Shown here: one piece after another, positions 47,353 to 56,814 of the stretch
Numbering within the stretch: the stretch's first letter is position 1
Layout of the letters: each line of letters begins with the position of its first letter
Source of the DNA: Rhodococcus sp. PAMC28707
Lineage (GTDB): Bacteria > Actinomycetota > Actinomycetes > Mycobacteriales > Mycobacteriaceae
Direction: 5' to 3'
Assembly: GCF_004795915.1 (NCBI RefSeq)
Contig: NZ_CP039253.1
Location: 3,871,501-3,935,500 of the forward strand
Length of the DNA stretch: 64,000 nt
Position numbers and translations under genes: made by a program
Notes under the pieces: generated by a model
Database searches by the model: none
What the model was told of the DNA's origin: nothing
What the model saw: the letters and a program-made list of their open reading frames with translations, nothing else

Positions 47353-48492
47353 TCAAGGCTTGACGGCACTACTCGCCAGGGTCTGTAGCTCTCGAATCCA
47401 TGTCTCGACGAGCGCAGTCGGTGCCGAGGAGGGCAGACCGCTCAGCCGAAGTGCCATGGAAGGACATTGTCCGTTTGCTGCGACGGGTACGACAACCGAC
47501 GCGAGGTCGTAGTGCTCATCGGGTTCCAGGTCCGTGCAGAAGTGGCCGGCGAGTTCGGAGAATGCCTGCTGCACTGCACGTTCCTGCTGAGGAAGACGGT
47601 CGGTGGACTCGAATTGCGCCAGAGCCTCCTTCTGGCGTCGGTGGAGTTCCGGTTTCGCGAGCAGAATGGAATAGCCGCGTGCGCGAACATTGTCCAACAG
47701 TTCTCGGTACACCGCGTTCGCGTCGTCGTGTCCGCGTTCGAGCCATCCATCGACCGACTCGGGTGATGCGTGTACGAGATATGCCGCCCCGAAGGGCGGA
47801 ATGATTGGTTGGCGATGACCGAGGGCCACATTGTCGCCTTGGGGCGCTCGGCTTGCACTGAGGACCTGCACCGAGTCGTCTCCGATTCGCGCCAAGACGC
47901 TGCAGTTCACCGAGAATCGCGCGGCGATGTCCTCGACCCGACTGCGGATGATCTGGGCGACATGGGCGGCGTGGATGAGGTCGGGGTCCGGTGCGGCGAT
48001 GAACGATTTTCCGGTGAAGCGCCCATACCCGCCCTGGAAGAAGAGTAACGGAAGGGCCTGGCGTTCGATGGCGTGACTTCGTACGTGTCCCAGGACGATC
48101 TGGTGGTCGCCGGCCTCCCGGACATCCTCGAACGTGCACTCGACCCACGCGACGGCGTCGTCGAGGATGGGGGATCCGAGTGCGCCTGCGCGCCAACCGA
48201 CGCCCTCGAACTTGTCGTCCCCAGGTGTTGCCATCCTCCGGCACAGCGGCTCTTGTTCCGACGCCAGCACATTGACGCAGAAGGCTTCGGCGCTTCTGAT
48301 CTGCGCGAAACTTCGTGACGTGGTGGCGGGGAAGAACGCAACCAAAGGCGGATCGAGGGAGACGGAAGAGAACGTTCCGACGACCATTCCGGCGGGATTG
48401 CCGTCCGCGCCCACTGCGGTGACGACTGCGACACCGGTCGGATAGTGACCGAGTGTTTCGCGGAACTGGGCAGGGTCGATCGTTGTGAGCAT
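47353..48492 (-). CDS. Flavin reductase fused to an IclR-type effector domain
   Basis: The 379-residue protein has an N-terminal flavin:NAD(P)H reductase domain (FRETLGHYPTGVAVVTAVGADGNPAGMVVGTFSSVSLDPPLV, spread over about 8-50, to residue 165). After it comes a domain like the C-terminal ligand-binding half of IclR regulators (about 180-375: ALGHRQPIIPPFGAAYLV, then VRARGYS, then SVVVPVAANGQ). No helix-turn-helix is present. It should supply reduced FMN or FAD to the two acyl-CoA-dehydrogenase-fold monooxygenases. The extra domain suggests control of flux by substrate binding, as known for the C1 reductase of p-hydroxyphenylacetate hydroxylase. The ATG has GAGG 6 bases upstream. Confidence 0.85.
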   Translation of the reverse strand: MLTTIDPAQFRETLGHYPTGVAVVTAVGADGNPAGMVVGTFSSVSLDPPLVAFFPATTSRSFAQIRSAEAFCVNVLASEQEPLCRRMATPGDDKFEGVGWRAGALGSPILDDAVAWVECTFEDVREAGDHQIVLGHVRSHAIERQALPLLFFQGGYGRFTGKSFIAAPDPDLIHAAHVAQIIRSRVEDIAARFSVNCSVLARIGDDSVQVLSASRAPQGDNVALGHRQPIIPPFGAAYLVHASPESVDGWLERGHDDANAVYRELLDNVRARGYSILLAKPELHRRQKEALAQFESTDRLPQQERAVQQAFSELAGHFCTDLEPDEHYDLASVVVPVAANGQCPSMALRLSGLPSSAPTALVETWIRELQTLASSAVKP

Positions 48493-48817
48493 GGAAACCT
48501 CATCGCGTTGATTAGGGCTTGCGCGGCCGGTGGCGGTCGACATGTGCCGAATAGTCGGGTGCGCCGGGGCAAGAGGGTGCGGACCGCCTGGCGCCGAGGT
48601 GCGATTGTTTGTACCCGGCAATCCCGGCGTCTGCGACGAGCATTGCCCGTGTGCGGCGTCTTCGGATCGTTCAATCATGACTCGAGTCACTCAAAGCTGT
48701 CAACGGTTCGGGTGTTTTAAGTTACAGTCGTGAGGACGGCGTCAGCCATTTGTTCGCAACTCTTGTGCGAAAACCATCCGAACCATTATGTTATTCAGAT
48801 CTCATGGAGGGGACCCG
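48493..48817. other. Divergent control region, flavin reductase versus DUF3500 gene
   Basis: No gene is supported. It holds the operator at 48702-48720 and a second partial element (AACCATCCGAACCATT, about 48772-48787). Confidence 0.5.
48702..48720. promoter_or_regulatory. GntR-type operator before the DUF3500 gene
   Basis: AACGGTTCGGGTGTTTTAA matches the site core. It lies 98 bases before the DUF3500 start and about 210 before the divergent flavin reductase start. Confidence 0.6.
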
Positions 48818-49975
48818 ATGACACACTCTCATCCACCCGTCGAGCCGACCTACGAAGACGAGCGCACGATCCAGAAACTCCTCGTCGGTGTAATCGGTTT
48901 GCTGGACACCTTCTCGGCCGAGCAGCGAGCCGCAGCGCTCTACGACTTCGGCGATCCAAGACGCCTCGACTGGGACATCATTCCCAAGCCTGACCGCGTC
49001 GGGGTTTCTCTTCATCAGCTCGACCGGCATCAGAAGGTGGTCGTGCTCGACCTCGTCCGGCTGACGGTGTCGGAGGAAGTGTTCACGAAGATTCTGGCGA
49101 TCATGCAGCTCGAGCATGTGTTGCGCGCTCGCGAGGCGGATTTCCTCGGCGTTGCAGCATCACTGTGGCGGACGTCGGACTCCTATTTTCTCTCGATCTT
49201 CGGACGGCCTGGATTCGAGGACACGTGGTCCCTGCGCTTTCTCGGCCACCATGTATGCCTGAACATCACCGTCGTGAACCAGCGTTGGATCGTGACCTCG
49301 CCCAGTGCGCTCGGTCAGCAACCGGTCATCGATGCCGGAGTGCTCAATCCGTTGTCGGCAGACGAGGGTCTCGGGTTCGACCTTGTCGGGTCTTTGGACG
49401 ACGACCAGCGTGCGGTCGCCGTTGTGCACGATGTCGCACCGGCCGATTTTGTTTCCCGTCAGGTTCCGCATATCGGCAGCCTCGAGTACCCCGATCACTA
49501 CGACCTGGGCATGCCTCAATACCAGATCAGCAACACCGATCGAAAAGCATTGGCATTGGTGCGGGCTGAACCGTCTGGCATCCGCGGAGACAAGCTCGAC
49601 GGCGGCCAACGAAAAATTCTGCACACCCTGATCGACACTTACCTTTCACGCTTTCCCGCACTACTCGCTGCCGAACACCGTGCAAAGATCGATGCGGACG
49701 GCGATACGGCGGTCCATTTCGCCTGGGCGGGCAGTCTCTCGCGTGGGCTTCCGCACTACTTCCGTGTTCAGACCGACTCACTGCTCATCGAGATGGTCAA
49801 TGCTGTCGACAGCGGAAACCACATCCATTCCGTGGTACGCGATTTCGACCACGATTTCGCCTATCCATTCGTTCGAGACCACGAAGCCCGAATCGCCGAG
49901 CATGGGACACATCTGTCGACGAGAACCATCTCGAGTGAGGGAACCGATCTGCAGGACAACGATTGGCAGTGGTGA
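48818..49975 (+). CDS. DUF3500 protein
   Basis: The 385-residue protein matches DUF3500: LDWDIIPKPDRVGVSLHQLDRHQKVVVLDLV at the front (positions about 45-80), SLRFLGHHVCLNI in the middle, and HYFRVQTDSLLIE..N...GNHIHSVVRDFDHDFA near the end. The His-rich C-terminal part could bind metal, but no activity is established. ATG 48818 is preceded by ATGGAGGGGACCCG. It starts a two-gene rightward group with the GntR gene and carries the cluster operator upstream. Confidence 0.85.
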   Translation: MTHSHPPVEPTYEDERTIQKLLVGVIGLLDTFSAEQRAAALYDFGDPRRLDWDIIPKPDRVGVSLHQLDRHQKVVVLDLVRLTVSEEVFTKILAIMQLEHVLRAREADFLGVAASLWRTSDSYFLSIFGRPGFEDTWSLRFLGHHVCLNITVVNQRWIVTSPSALGQQPVIDAGVLNPLSADEGLGFDLVGSLDDDQRAVAVVHDVAPADFVSRQVPHIGSLEYPDHYDLGMPQYQISNTDRKALALVRAEPSGIRGDKLDGGQRKILHTLIDTYLSRFPALLAAEHRAKIDADGDTAVHFAWAGSLSRGLPHYFRVQTDSLLIEMVNAVDSGNHIHSVVRDFDHDFAYPFVRDHEARIAEHGTHLSTRTISSEGTDLQDNDWQW

Positions 49976-50011
49976 GGAAGTAAACGTCGTGACTGTTGAT
50001 AGGTTCCTCCA

Positions 50012-50710
50012 GTGAAGCCCGTTCCCGCGCTGACCCGCGCGCATGTACTCGCTGATGAACTCGAGAAGCAGATCCTCGGCCGAGAATTCGCACCCGGTGA
50101 GCTGATAGGCACGATCGAGTCATTGAAAGAGCAGTCCGGATTTGCCAGATCAACGGTGGCAGAAGCGATTCGTCTGTTGACGGATCGCGGACTCGCAGAA
50201 ATCCGACCGGGCCGTGGTGGTGGTTTGTTCGCCACCGCGGCCGGGCCGATGGTTCGGATTCGGCACACCTTGCTGGCGGTGACGGATGAGCCTGCATCGG
50301 TCGCCGAGGCCGTCGCCGTACGGGAGGCCCTCGAGCCCCTCATCGATGTCGACGCCGCCAAGCATCGAACTGCGGCAGACAGTGCCGACATGGCGACACT
50401 GTTGGTATGGCTGGCAAATGCAGCGGCGAAAGGCACGTCCGAATTCCTTGTGGCCAACTGGAACCTGCACGAGCGTATTGCCCGGATTTCACCCAACCGG
50501 ACCGCCTCGGCGCTGTATCTGTCGATGACTCGGTTCGTCCGAGATCACGCCTTGACGGCGGTGCACGACGAGAACTCGGAGTCCGCGGCGGAATGGCTGC
50601 ATTCCAGGTTGGCCGTACACGAGGAATTGGTGGCCGCCATCATCGCTGGGGATCTACCCCGCGTGAAAGCGGCCACCGACAAGCACGCTGAATCAGCGGC
50701 CGAGGACTGA
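50012..50710 (+). CDS. GntR-family (FCD-type) regulator 1
   Basis: The 232-residue protein has an N-terminal winged helix (LADELEKQILGREFAPGELIGTIESLKEQSGFARSTVAEAIRLLTDRGLAEIRPGRGGGLF, roughly 13-75) and a helical FCD ligand domain (VREALEPLIDVDAAKHR; NWNLHERIARISPN; HEELVAAIIAGD). GTG 50012 follows TAGGTT by 6 bases, which suggests a leaderless mRNA from an internal promoter. It is a paralog of the regulator at 53432-54154. Confidence 0.85.
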   Translation: MKPVPALTRAHVLADELEKQILGREFAPGELIGTIESLKEQSGFARSTVAEAIRLLTDRGLAEIRPGRGGGLFATAAGPMVRIRHTLLAVTDEPASVAEAVAVREALEPLIDVDAAKHRTAADSADMATLLVWLANAAAKGTSEFLVANWNLHERIARISPNRTASALYLSMTRFVRDHALTAVHDENSESAAEWLHSRLAVHEELVAAIIAGDLPRVKAATDKHAESAAED

Positions 50711-50722
50711 CTGTCCATCGCT

Positions 50723-51970
50723 TCAATGCCTCGTCCAGGAACGAACTCCGTCAGAATCTTCGTCGAGCGTAGGAGGAGCGCGGTGCTCGGTCCTGGTCGT
50801 CTCGTGGCCGCCGGAGTCGAAGAACCGCAACGGTGGTCCCGGAAGCTCGAGTACCCCCAGGGTGCTGTGCTTTACCTCGACGAGCAGTCCCTGGCTGCGG
50901 GTCTGGTCCCACTCGTACACCTCGTCGATCGAGCGCACCCGGCCCGACGGTATACCCAAGGCGTCGAGGCGATGCAGTAAGTCCGCCGCCGTCCAGGTCG
51001 AGAAGATGCTCTCGATTCTCTCGATCAATTCGTCGCGGTGAGCCACCCGCTCGGAGTTGTCGCGGCTCCCCGGGGCAGCCGGGTCGAGTCCGAAGCCGGC
51101 GCAGAACGTGCGCCACATGGAGTCGTTGCCCACTGCGATCTGCACCGACCCGTCCGCGCAGCGGAACAACCCATACGGTGCGATCGACGCGTGGTGATTT
51201 CCCGCGGCGCGTCCGACCTGGTGAGCCACCGTCCACCGGGTCCCTTGGAAGGCGTGCACGCTCACGGCGGCAGCCAACAGCGACGTTCGTACGACCTGTC
51301 CCCGGCCGGTCTCATGCCGTTCGTGCAACGCCGCCATCACTCCGTAGGCGCCGTTCATACCTGCGAGCAGGTCGCAGATCGGCATACCGAACTTCTGCGG
51401 ATCACCGGGTCCTGCGCCCGTGAGCGACATCAAACCGCCCTCGCCCTGGGCGATTTGGTCGTAGCCTGCCCGGCCGCCTTCTGGGCCGTCGTGGCCGAAA
51501 CCGGTGATGGACAGAACGACCAGACGCGGGTTGATGCGACTCAACTCGTCCATCCCGAGTCCCAATCGGTCCATCACCCCCGTCCGGAAGTTCTCCACGA
51601 GTACATCTGCCCGCGCAATCAACGAGACGAGGACTTCGAGATCGCCCCCGGGAGAAATGTCCTTCAGATTCAGACAGATGGATTCCTTGTTACGGTTCGC
51701 AGCCAGGTAGTACGTCGACTCGGCTCCGTCGTCCGCAGCCGACCCGGAATCGTAGGAACCATCCTTCGGCGCCACGAACGGTGGACCCCACCCTCTCGTG
51801 TCGTCGCCAGAGCCGGGTGACTCGACTTTCACGACGCGAGCACCGAGGTCGCCGAGCATCATCGTCGCGTGCGGTCCGGCCAGCGCACGAGACAGGTCGA
51901 TCACGACGGTGCCCGTGAGGGGGCCACTGCGCCGGTCCGATTCGGTTGCCGTGAAGCTGGATGACGTCAC
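50723..51970 (-). CDS. Family III CoA transferase (CaiB/BaiF)
   Basis: The 415-residue protein has the family start (GTVVIDLSRALAGPHATMMLGDLGARVVKVE), RNKESICLNLK and NPRLVVLSITGFG. The catalytic Asp is in CDLLAGMNGAYGVMAAL. It should move CoA from a donor such as succinyl-CoA to an organic acid. The GTG start overlaps the stop of the FAH gene by four bases (GTGA). In a catabolic operon it would activate an acid released by upstream oxidation. Confidence 0.9.
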   Translation of the reverse strand: MTSSSFTATESDRRSGPLTGTVVIDLSRALAGPHATMMLGDLGARVVKVESPGSGDDTRGWGPPFVAPKDGSYDSGSAADDGAESTYYLAANRNKESICLNLKDISPGGDLEVLVSLIARADVLVENFRTGVMDRLGLGMDELSRINPRLVVLSITGFGHDGPEGGRAGYDQIAQGEGGLMSLTGAGPGDPQKFGMPICDLLAGMNGAYGVMAALHERHETGRGQVVRTSLLAAAVSVHAFQGTRWTVAHQVGRAAGNHHASIAPYGLFRCADGSVQIAVGNDSMWRTFCAGFGLDPAAPGSRDNSERVAHRDELIERIESIFSTWTAADLLHRLDALGIPSGRVRSIDEVYEWDQTRSQGLLVEVKHSTLGVLELPGPPLRFFDSGGHETTRTEHRAPPTLDEDSDGVRSWTRH

Positions 51971-52851
51971 TGAAGTGCACCTGCATTCGAGTTGGCGCGC
52001 ACGCGGGCGTGTCGATCTACATTGTCGACGATGCGGTTGGTCAGGATGCCGAGTCGATCGACCTCGACCTTGACGGTATCGCCCGGCTGCAAAAGCCATG
52101 GGGGAGTGCGCGAGTACCCGACCCCGGACGGGGTGCCGGTCGCGAGCAGGTCACCTGGATTGAGCGTGAAACTGCGGGAGATGAGCGACAACGTCTCGCC
52201 GACGCCGTAGATCATCGACGAGGTGTTCCCGTGTTGTACGACCTCGCCGTTCACCCGTGTCACGACGCGGAGACCGTCGCGGAGGTCGCCTACCTCGCTC
52301 GCCGGGATCATCGGTCCGAGTGGGCCCGACCGATCGCCGTTCTTGCCCATGATCCACTGCGATGTGCGTTTTTGTGCGCGGCGCGAGGTAATGTCATTGA
52401 ACGTCGAGTAACCGACCACGGCGGCCAAGGCTTCCTCCGGCGTTGCGTCGACCAGCGTCGATCCGATCCACGCCACGACTTCGCCCTCCCAGTCGAGGCC
52501 GTCCTCGCCCGTAGGAACCGGGACATCGGCGCCGTCGACGGTCAACGACGCGGACCACCGCGCGAACAACGTGGGAAACTCCGCAGGCTTCTCGTTTCGG
52601 AATGAGCCCTCATCGACATGATCCTGGTAGTTCAGGCCCACGCACAGCACCCGGGCACCAGAAATTACGGGCGGCACCAGGTTCCGGTCGACCGGGATGA
52701 TCTGTCCTGCCTGAGTCGCATCTGTCAAATAGTCCGTCGGGGAGGACCAGAACGTGTCGACGTCGGCGAGGACTGTGACTTCGTTGCCTGCATCGTTGAG
52801 TAGTCCGACGAGGACAGGGCCGACGCTTCGGCCTATTCCCACGATTCGCAT
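51967..52851 (-). CDS. Fumarylacetoacetate hydrolase (FAH) family protein
   Basis: The 294-residue protein has the FAH fold with metal ligands in DWEGEV (Glu) and YSTFNDITSR (Asp), plus LCVGLNYQDHV and TLNPGDLLATGTPSGVG. Family members hydrolyse C-C bonds of beta-diketones or tautomerise and decarboxylate ring-fission products. This makes it the best candidate here for the carbon-carbon cleavage step. It is coupled to the CoA transferase (GTGA overlap) and follows the cupin gene by 81 bases. Confidence 0.9.
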   Translation of the reverse strand: MRIVGIGRSVGPVLVGLLNDAGNEVTVLADVDTFWSSPTDYLTDATQAGQIIPVDRNLVPPVISGARVLCVGLNYQDHVDEGSFRNEKPAEFPTLFARWSASLTVDGADVPVPTGEDGLDWEGEVVAWIGSTLVDATPEEALAAVVGYSTFNDITSRRAQKRTSQWIMGKNGDRSGPLGPMIPASEVGDLRDGLRVVTRVNGEVVQHGNTSSMIYGVGETLSLISRSFTLNPGDLLATGTPSGVGYSRTPPWLLQPGDTVKVEVDRLGILTNRIVDNVDRHARVRANSNAGALQ

Positions 52852-52932
52852 GTGTGCTCCATTGTTGTCTGTGCCTACCTCTAGGGTTCGGCGTCCGTGA
52901 TGTTCGTTGTGCGTAAGACGCTCACGCTCGCG

Positions 52933-53274
52933 TCAGGACGATGTGCGGATCACCAACATGGACGCGGGCATGTTGGTTCGGTTCTCGACGGTCCGCATGG
53001 TCCCCGGCGCGAAATGCACCGAGTCGAAGGGACCGAGTGTTTCTTCTACGCCCTCACTGGCCATAACAAGTGCACCGGACACGATCACGTACACGGTCTC
53101 CGAGGGCTGCGCGGACAGGCTCGCTGCGCCTCCGGGCAGGTAATGGGACAATGCCACTGTGAAATCGGTTGTCGGTGAGTGCGTTCCGCCCTGCAGCCGT
53201 ACAGGGCCGACGTTGTCGTGTCCGGCGGGGCTGAACGGTTCGGCATCGCCGATCCTTGTCACTCGCATACTCAT
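52933..53274 (-). CDS. Small cupin protein
   Basis: The 113-residue single cupin reads FTVALSHYLPGGAASLSAQPSETVYVIVSGALVM, then LGPFDSVHFAPGTMRTVEN. The usual first-motif His residues are weakly kept, so metal binding is uncertain. It could be a ligand-binding or small isomerase/dioxygenase-like protein. ATG 53274 (MSMRV) is chosen; MRV six bases later is possible. It heads the cupin/FAH/CoA transferase operon behind an operator. Confidence 0.75.
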   Translation of the reverse strand: MSMRVTRIGDAEPFSPAGHDNVGPVRLQGGTHSPTTDFTVALSHYLPGGAASLSAQPSETVYVIVSGALVMASEGVEETLGPFDSVHFAPGTMRTVENRTNMPASMLVIRTSS

Positions 53275-53352
53275 GGGGAAGACCTTCGTTCGATGACCGG
53301 AGGTGTTCGGCACTCACGAGCGCGCGTCGGTAGCGGCCGTTAGCGTCCGACT

Positions 53353-53377
53353 AAAACACCCGTACGGTTGATAGGTT
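53353..53377. promoter_or_regulatory. GntR-type operator before the cupin operon
   Basis: AAAACACCCGTACGGTTGAT followed by AGGTT: the same architecture as 47296-47323. It lies 79 bases upstream of the cupin start and 55 before the divergent GntR gene. Confidence 0.65.
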
Positions 53378-53419
53378 TCAATAGTTACCGTTGTCTGGGT
53401 GTATGTCAAGCATGTGCGC

Positions 53420-53437
53420 TAAACTATTCGGGTGTTT
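53420..53437. promoter_or_regulatory. Operator and -10 box over the start of the GntR gene
   Basis: TAAACT (53420-53425) lies 6 bases before the GTG at 53432. The site core AAACTATTCGGGTGTTT spans this box and the start codon. This fits a leaderless, self-repressed gene. Confidence 0.55.
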
Positions 53438-54154
53438 CCAAAACCTCAGGCACGCGCACAGCAACTGGCTACGGCCATCGAGCAGTCGATCGTCGAGCGC
53501 AAGCTCGTCGCGGGAGACCGCATAGCCACGATGGACGAACTACGTGAGCAGACCGGATACGGACGTTCGACCATCGGGGAGACTGCTCGCCTGCTGTCCG
53601 AACGAGGAACCGTCGAGATCCGCCCGGGGCGCGGAGGAGGATTGTTCGTGGCCGCGGTCAACGCCGTCGTTCGACTTCGCCGCACGTTGCTCACCGTCGC
53701 GAATGGCGGCACCTCGGTTGCCGATGCGATAGCCGTTCGAGAATCGCTCGAGGAGTTGATTGCCCTCGAGGCTGCACGTCACCGCACCGATGCCGACATC
53801 GCGGACCTCGAAGAGGCACTTGCGCACATGGAGTCATGCTGCTCGGATTGGACCGCGTTCATGGCGTCCAACTGGGTACTGCATGAACGTATTGCGGCCA
53901 TTGCACCGAACGAGCTTGCGCGCGCCGTCTACGTGGGAACCATTCGGTGCGTCGCCGAACTGACGGTGCACGCGGAGTCCGAGCCGCAGATCGACGCCGA
54001 GGACTACCTCGCGTCACGAGCCGCTGTGCACGCCGAATTGGTGCGCGCAATCGTCGACGGTGACGAAGACCGAACTCGCCTTGCCGTCGAGGCTCACCGA
54101 GGCATCTCGATCAAAATGGACGGCTCGGTCGGTCAGCCGGTACCCGTCCTGTAG
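53432..54154 (+). CDS. GntR-family (FCD-type) regulator 2
   Basis: The 240-residue protein has the winged helix (LATAIEQSIVERKLVAGDRIATMDELREQTGYGRSTIGETARLLSERGTVEIRPGRGGGLF, roughly 12-73) and FCD domain (VRESLEELIALEAARHR; NWVLHERIAAIAPN). It is a close paralog of the regulator at 50012-50710, so the two may share sites. The operator over its own start makes it the first candidate for the regulator of the AAACACCC regulon. Confidence 0.85.
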   Translation: MFPKPQARAQQLATAIEQSIVERKLVAGDRIATMDELREQTGYGRSTIGETARLLSERGTVEIRPGRGGGLFVAAVNAVVRLRRTLLTVANGGTSVADAIAVRESLEELIALEAARHRTDADIADLEEALAHMESCCSDWTAFMASNWVLHERIAAIAPNELARAVYVGTIRCVAELTVHAESEPQIDAEDYLASRAAVHAELVRAIVDGDEDRTRLAVEAHRGISIKMDGSVGQPVPVL

Positions 54155-54172
54155 TCAAAGCCGATGGCTCGG

Positions 54173-55183
54173 CTAGAGCCACTGTTTGATCTTGAACACT
54201 CCCCACAGTCCGATGCCCGTCAGTGCCATCAGCGCGAGCGCGAACGGGTATCCGAACGTCCATTTCAGTTCTGGCATGATCTCGAAGTTCATGCCGTAGA
54301 TTGCACCGATCAGAGTCGGAGTGAACAAGATTGCCGCCCATGCAGAAATACTTTTGGTCACGTCGTTCTGCTTTTGCGCGACGACCGTCGCATTGAGCGC
54401 AAGCGCATTTTGGAGCAGCGAATGGAACGTGTCAGCCCGCTCGGCGACACGAATGATGTGATCCTGAACGTCGCGCAAGCGGCGGTCCAACTCAATTCCG
54501 ACTCTGTACTTCTCACTTCCCCTCAGCAAGCCGTCGAGGATTCCGATGAGAGGTCTCGTGGCCTTCTGGAAGTCGGTGACCTCGCTGAACAGTTCGTAGA
54601 TTCGGCGTCCGACGGCGACTTCTCCGGCGAAGAGCTGATGCTCGATTTCGTCGATGTCGTTGTCGAGGCCATCGATGACCGGGCCGTATGCGTCGACGAC
54701 GGTGTCGAGCACTGCCCAGAGGATGGCCTGCGGCCCGGTGCTCAGCAGCGCAGGCTTGCCCCTCAGTCGATGCACGCTGCGAGCGATGTGGCGGTCGTCG
54801 ATGTCGGCGACGTGATTGATTGCGATGAAGAAGTTGACACCGACGAAACAATGAATCTCGCCGAATGCGACTTCTTCCTCAGTGTCGAGATAGATTGCTG
54901 GACGGACGACAAGGAACAAAGTGGACCCATATCGTTCCGACTTTGCTCGCTGATGACCTTTCTTGGCGTCCTCGATCGCCAACTCGTGCGAATCAAATCT
55001 TCTCGCGAGAGAGATGAGATCATTCGTTGCGGCGTCGATATCAGGTTCGGAGAGCGCGATCCACGCGGTGCCTCCGGTGGCGTCGAGTACGGCAAACGTC
55101 TGTTCCAGGGTGTCGAGAGACGAGTTCAGCACACCGTCGACGTAGACGTCGTTGACCATAAGATTCAGATCTGTAGTGCTCAT
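54173..55183 (-). CDS. CorA-family magnesium/cobalt channel
   Basis: The 336-residue protein has a long cytoplasmic domain and two C-terminal membrane helices, with the pore signature YGMNF and then a short loop (EIMPELKWTF) between them. It forms a pentameric Mg2+ channel. ATG 55183 (MSTTDLN) is used; the frame upstream is open but has no ribosome site. It is convergent with the GntR gene and probably unrelated to the catabolic cluster. Confidence 0.9.
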   Translation of the reverse strand: MSTTDLNLMVNDVYVDGVLNSSLDTLEQTFAVLDATGGTAWIALSEPDIDAATNDLISLARRFDSHELAIEDAKKGHQRAKSERYGSTLFLVVRPAIYLDTEEEVAFGEIHCFVGVNFFIAINHVADIDDRHIARSVHRLRGKPALLSTGPQAILWAVLDTVVDAYGPVIDGLDNDIDEIEHQLFAGEVAVGRRIYELFSEVTDFQKATRPLIGILDGLLRGSEKYRVGIELDRRLRDVQDHIIRVAERADTFHSLLQNALALNATVVAQKQNDVTKSISAWAAILFTPTLIGAIYGMNFEIMPELKWTFGYPFALALMALTGIGLWGVFKIKQWL

Positions 55184-55273
55184 GGAAATCTTTGTACTCC
55201 AATCGACTGTGCACATCGCGACGACCCGCGAAATGGTGTGGGGCGGTCCTGCCCACACCTTCGCCCACCGCGG

Positions 55274-56545
55274 TTACTCGTCCGTGCTGACGGACACTGG
55301 AACCTTCCTGGTGTCGTCGACGATTGCCGGGCCTTTCTTGGGCGTACGTACCGGAGGAAGGGCCAGGAAGGCAACGGCGCACAACGCCGCGAGTGCGCTG
55401 ACGGTGTGGAGAACGACCGTGTAGCTCCCGGTCCGCTCCACGATCGCGCCGACGCACAAGGGTGCGATTCCGCCTCCGATGACGAACGCCATGTACGGCC
55501 CGGCGAACGCCTTTCCAAATGCCACCAGACCGAAGTATCGCGACGTGAAGAAGCCGACAAGGTCCAGCTCAGCTCCGAGTAGACAACCGAGTGCGAGGGC
55601 CAGAGCCGGCGCGAATGCAATGCCGCCTACGGCGAACAGCAGCACACCGCCAGCGCACAGCAGGCACAATACGGCTGTTACGACGGTCGGACGCAGAATG
55701 TCGATGAGCCACCCGACCACAACGCGACTGACGATCACTGCGACACCGAGAGTGGAGGCGATTACTGCCGCGCCGCCGATGCTCATTCCATCTTGGCGAA
55801 GCATCGGGATCAGGTACGGGACGAGCCCGGTAACGGTGATTGCCATCAGTGCGAAGGTGAGGATCAGACGCCAGTACAGGGGATCTCGTCGAATGGCGGA
55901 AAATTCGAGTTCGGCTTCCTGAGGGGCGGTGTCTAAGTTCGTAGCCGGTTCCTGTCGGGGAGCCACGCTCAGGAAGAACAGTGAGGGAATGACACCGGCA
56001 ACTGCGACGCACGCCAATGTCAGATAGCCGTACTTCCAGCCCTCCAATTCGACGACTCGACCGATCGTGATGGGAATGATAGCCGTGGCCACTCCGCTAC
56101 CCATCATGGTGATTCCCAACGCCAGACCCCGCGAACGGTCGAACCAACTACTCACCGCGCGGCTGAACGCGATGGGACCGGTCCTGGCGCCGAAGAAGCC
56201 GATGAACGCCATCGTTGTCATGTACGCAGCGACGGAGTGGACGACGGTTGCCAGCGCGACGAAACCGAGTGCTGCACAAAGAGCCCCGAAAATTGCGGGT
56301 GCCTTGACTCCGACCTTGTCGACGATGTGCCCGACTATTGGTGCGGCGAGCGCCAAGCCGAACGCAACCAGCGTGATCGACGCGCCGTATTGCGCCGGAC
56401 CGAGTCCGATCTCGGTTGCAAGGTCGGCGGCGAACAGGCCAGCCGAGTAAATCGCCAGACCGGTACCTCCCACGCCGACGCCGATTGCAGCCGCCATGAG
56501 TGTGGGCCATCCTCGTCGGAATTCTTCCGTGCGTGATCCGATCAA
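55274..56545 (-). CDS. MFS transporter (OFA/monocarboxylate-like), paralog of 37646-38917
   Basis: The 423-residue protein has 12 membrane helices, the MFS signature VDKVGVKAP and SRAVSSWFDRSRGLALGITMMGSG. It is the same length as the carrier at 37646-38917, with long identical blocks. The TTG start at 56545 has AAGGAG 6 bases upstream. It is divergent from the LysR gene. Likely substrate: an organic or aromatic acid fed into the cluster. Confidence 0.85.
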   Translation of the reverse strand: MIGSRTEEFRRGWPTLMAAAIGVGVGGTGLAIYSAGLFAADLATEIGLGPAQYGASITLVAFGLALAAPIVGHIVDKVGVKAPAIFGALCAALGFVALATVVHSVAAYMTTMAFIGFFGARTGPIAFSRAVSSWFDRSRGLALGITMMGSGVATAIIPITIGRVVELEGWKYGYLTLACVAVAGVIPSLFFLSVAPRQEPATNLDTAPQEAELEFSAIRRDPLYWRLILTFALMAITVTGLVPYLIPMLRQDGMSIGGAAVIASTLGVAVIVSRVVVGWLIDILRPTVVTAVLCLLCAGGVLLFAVGGIAFAPALALALGCLLGAELDLVGFFTSRYFGLVAFGKAFAGPYMAFVIGGGIAPLCVGAIVERTGSYTVVLHTVSALAALCAVAFLALPPVRTPKKGPAIVDDTRKVPVSVSTDE

Positions 56546-56814
56546 AACGTGCTCCTTGCCGATGGGCGTTCTCGGTGGGACGACCCACGAACGCCTCTAC
56601 TTTTGCTGACGGGAAAGTGCGCTTGGAGGCGACAATCGTGTGAGGACCGTCACTTTTCCGTGTCGCAGCGGATCTGGGAAGCAACGAATCGATATGACCC
56701 CGATTCGCCCCGTGAATAAGCCCAGGAAGGCACCGTTAGCGGCGCATGCGGCTGTATGTGCTCGTTTCTCGAAGTCGCAACCTCGACGGATTCACCAGGC
56801 ATAGTGGGGTCATC

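Noticed and set aside
54164-55582. 472-codon open frame on the plus strand
   Set aside because: It is antisense to the CorA gene and the end of the MFS gene and has no domain or ribosome site.
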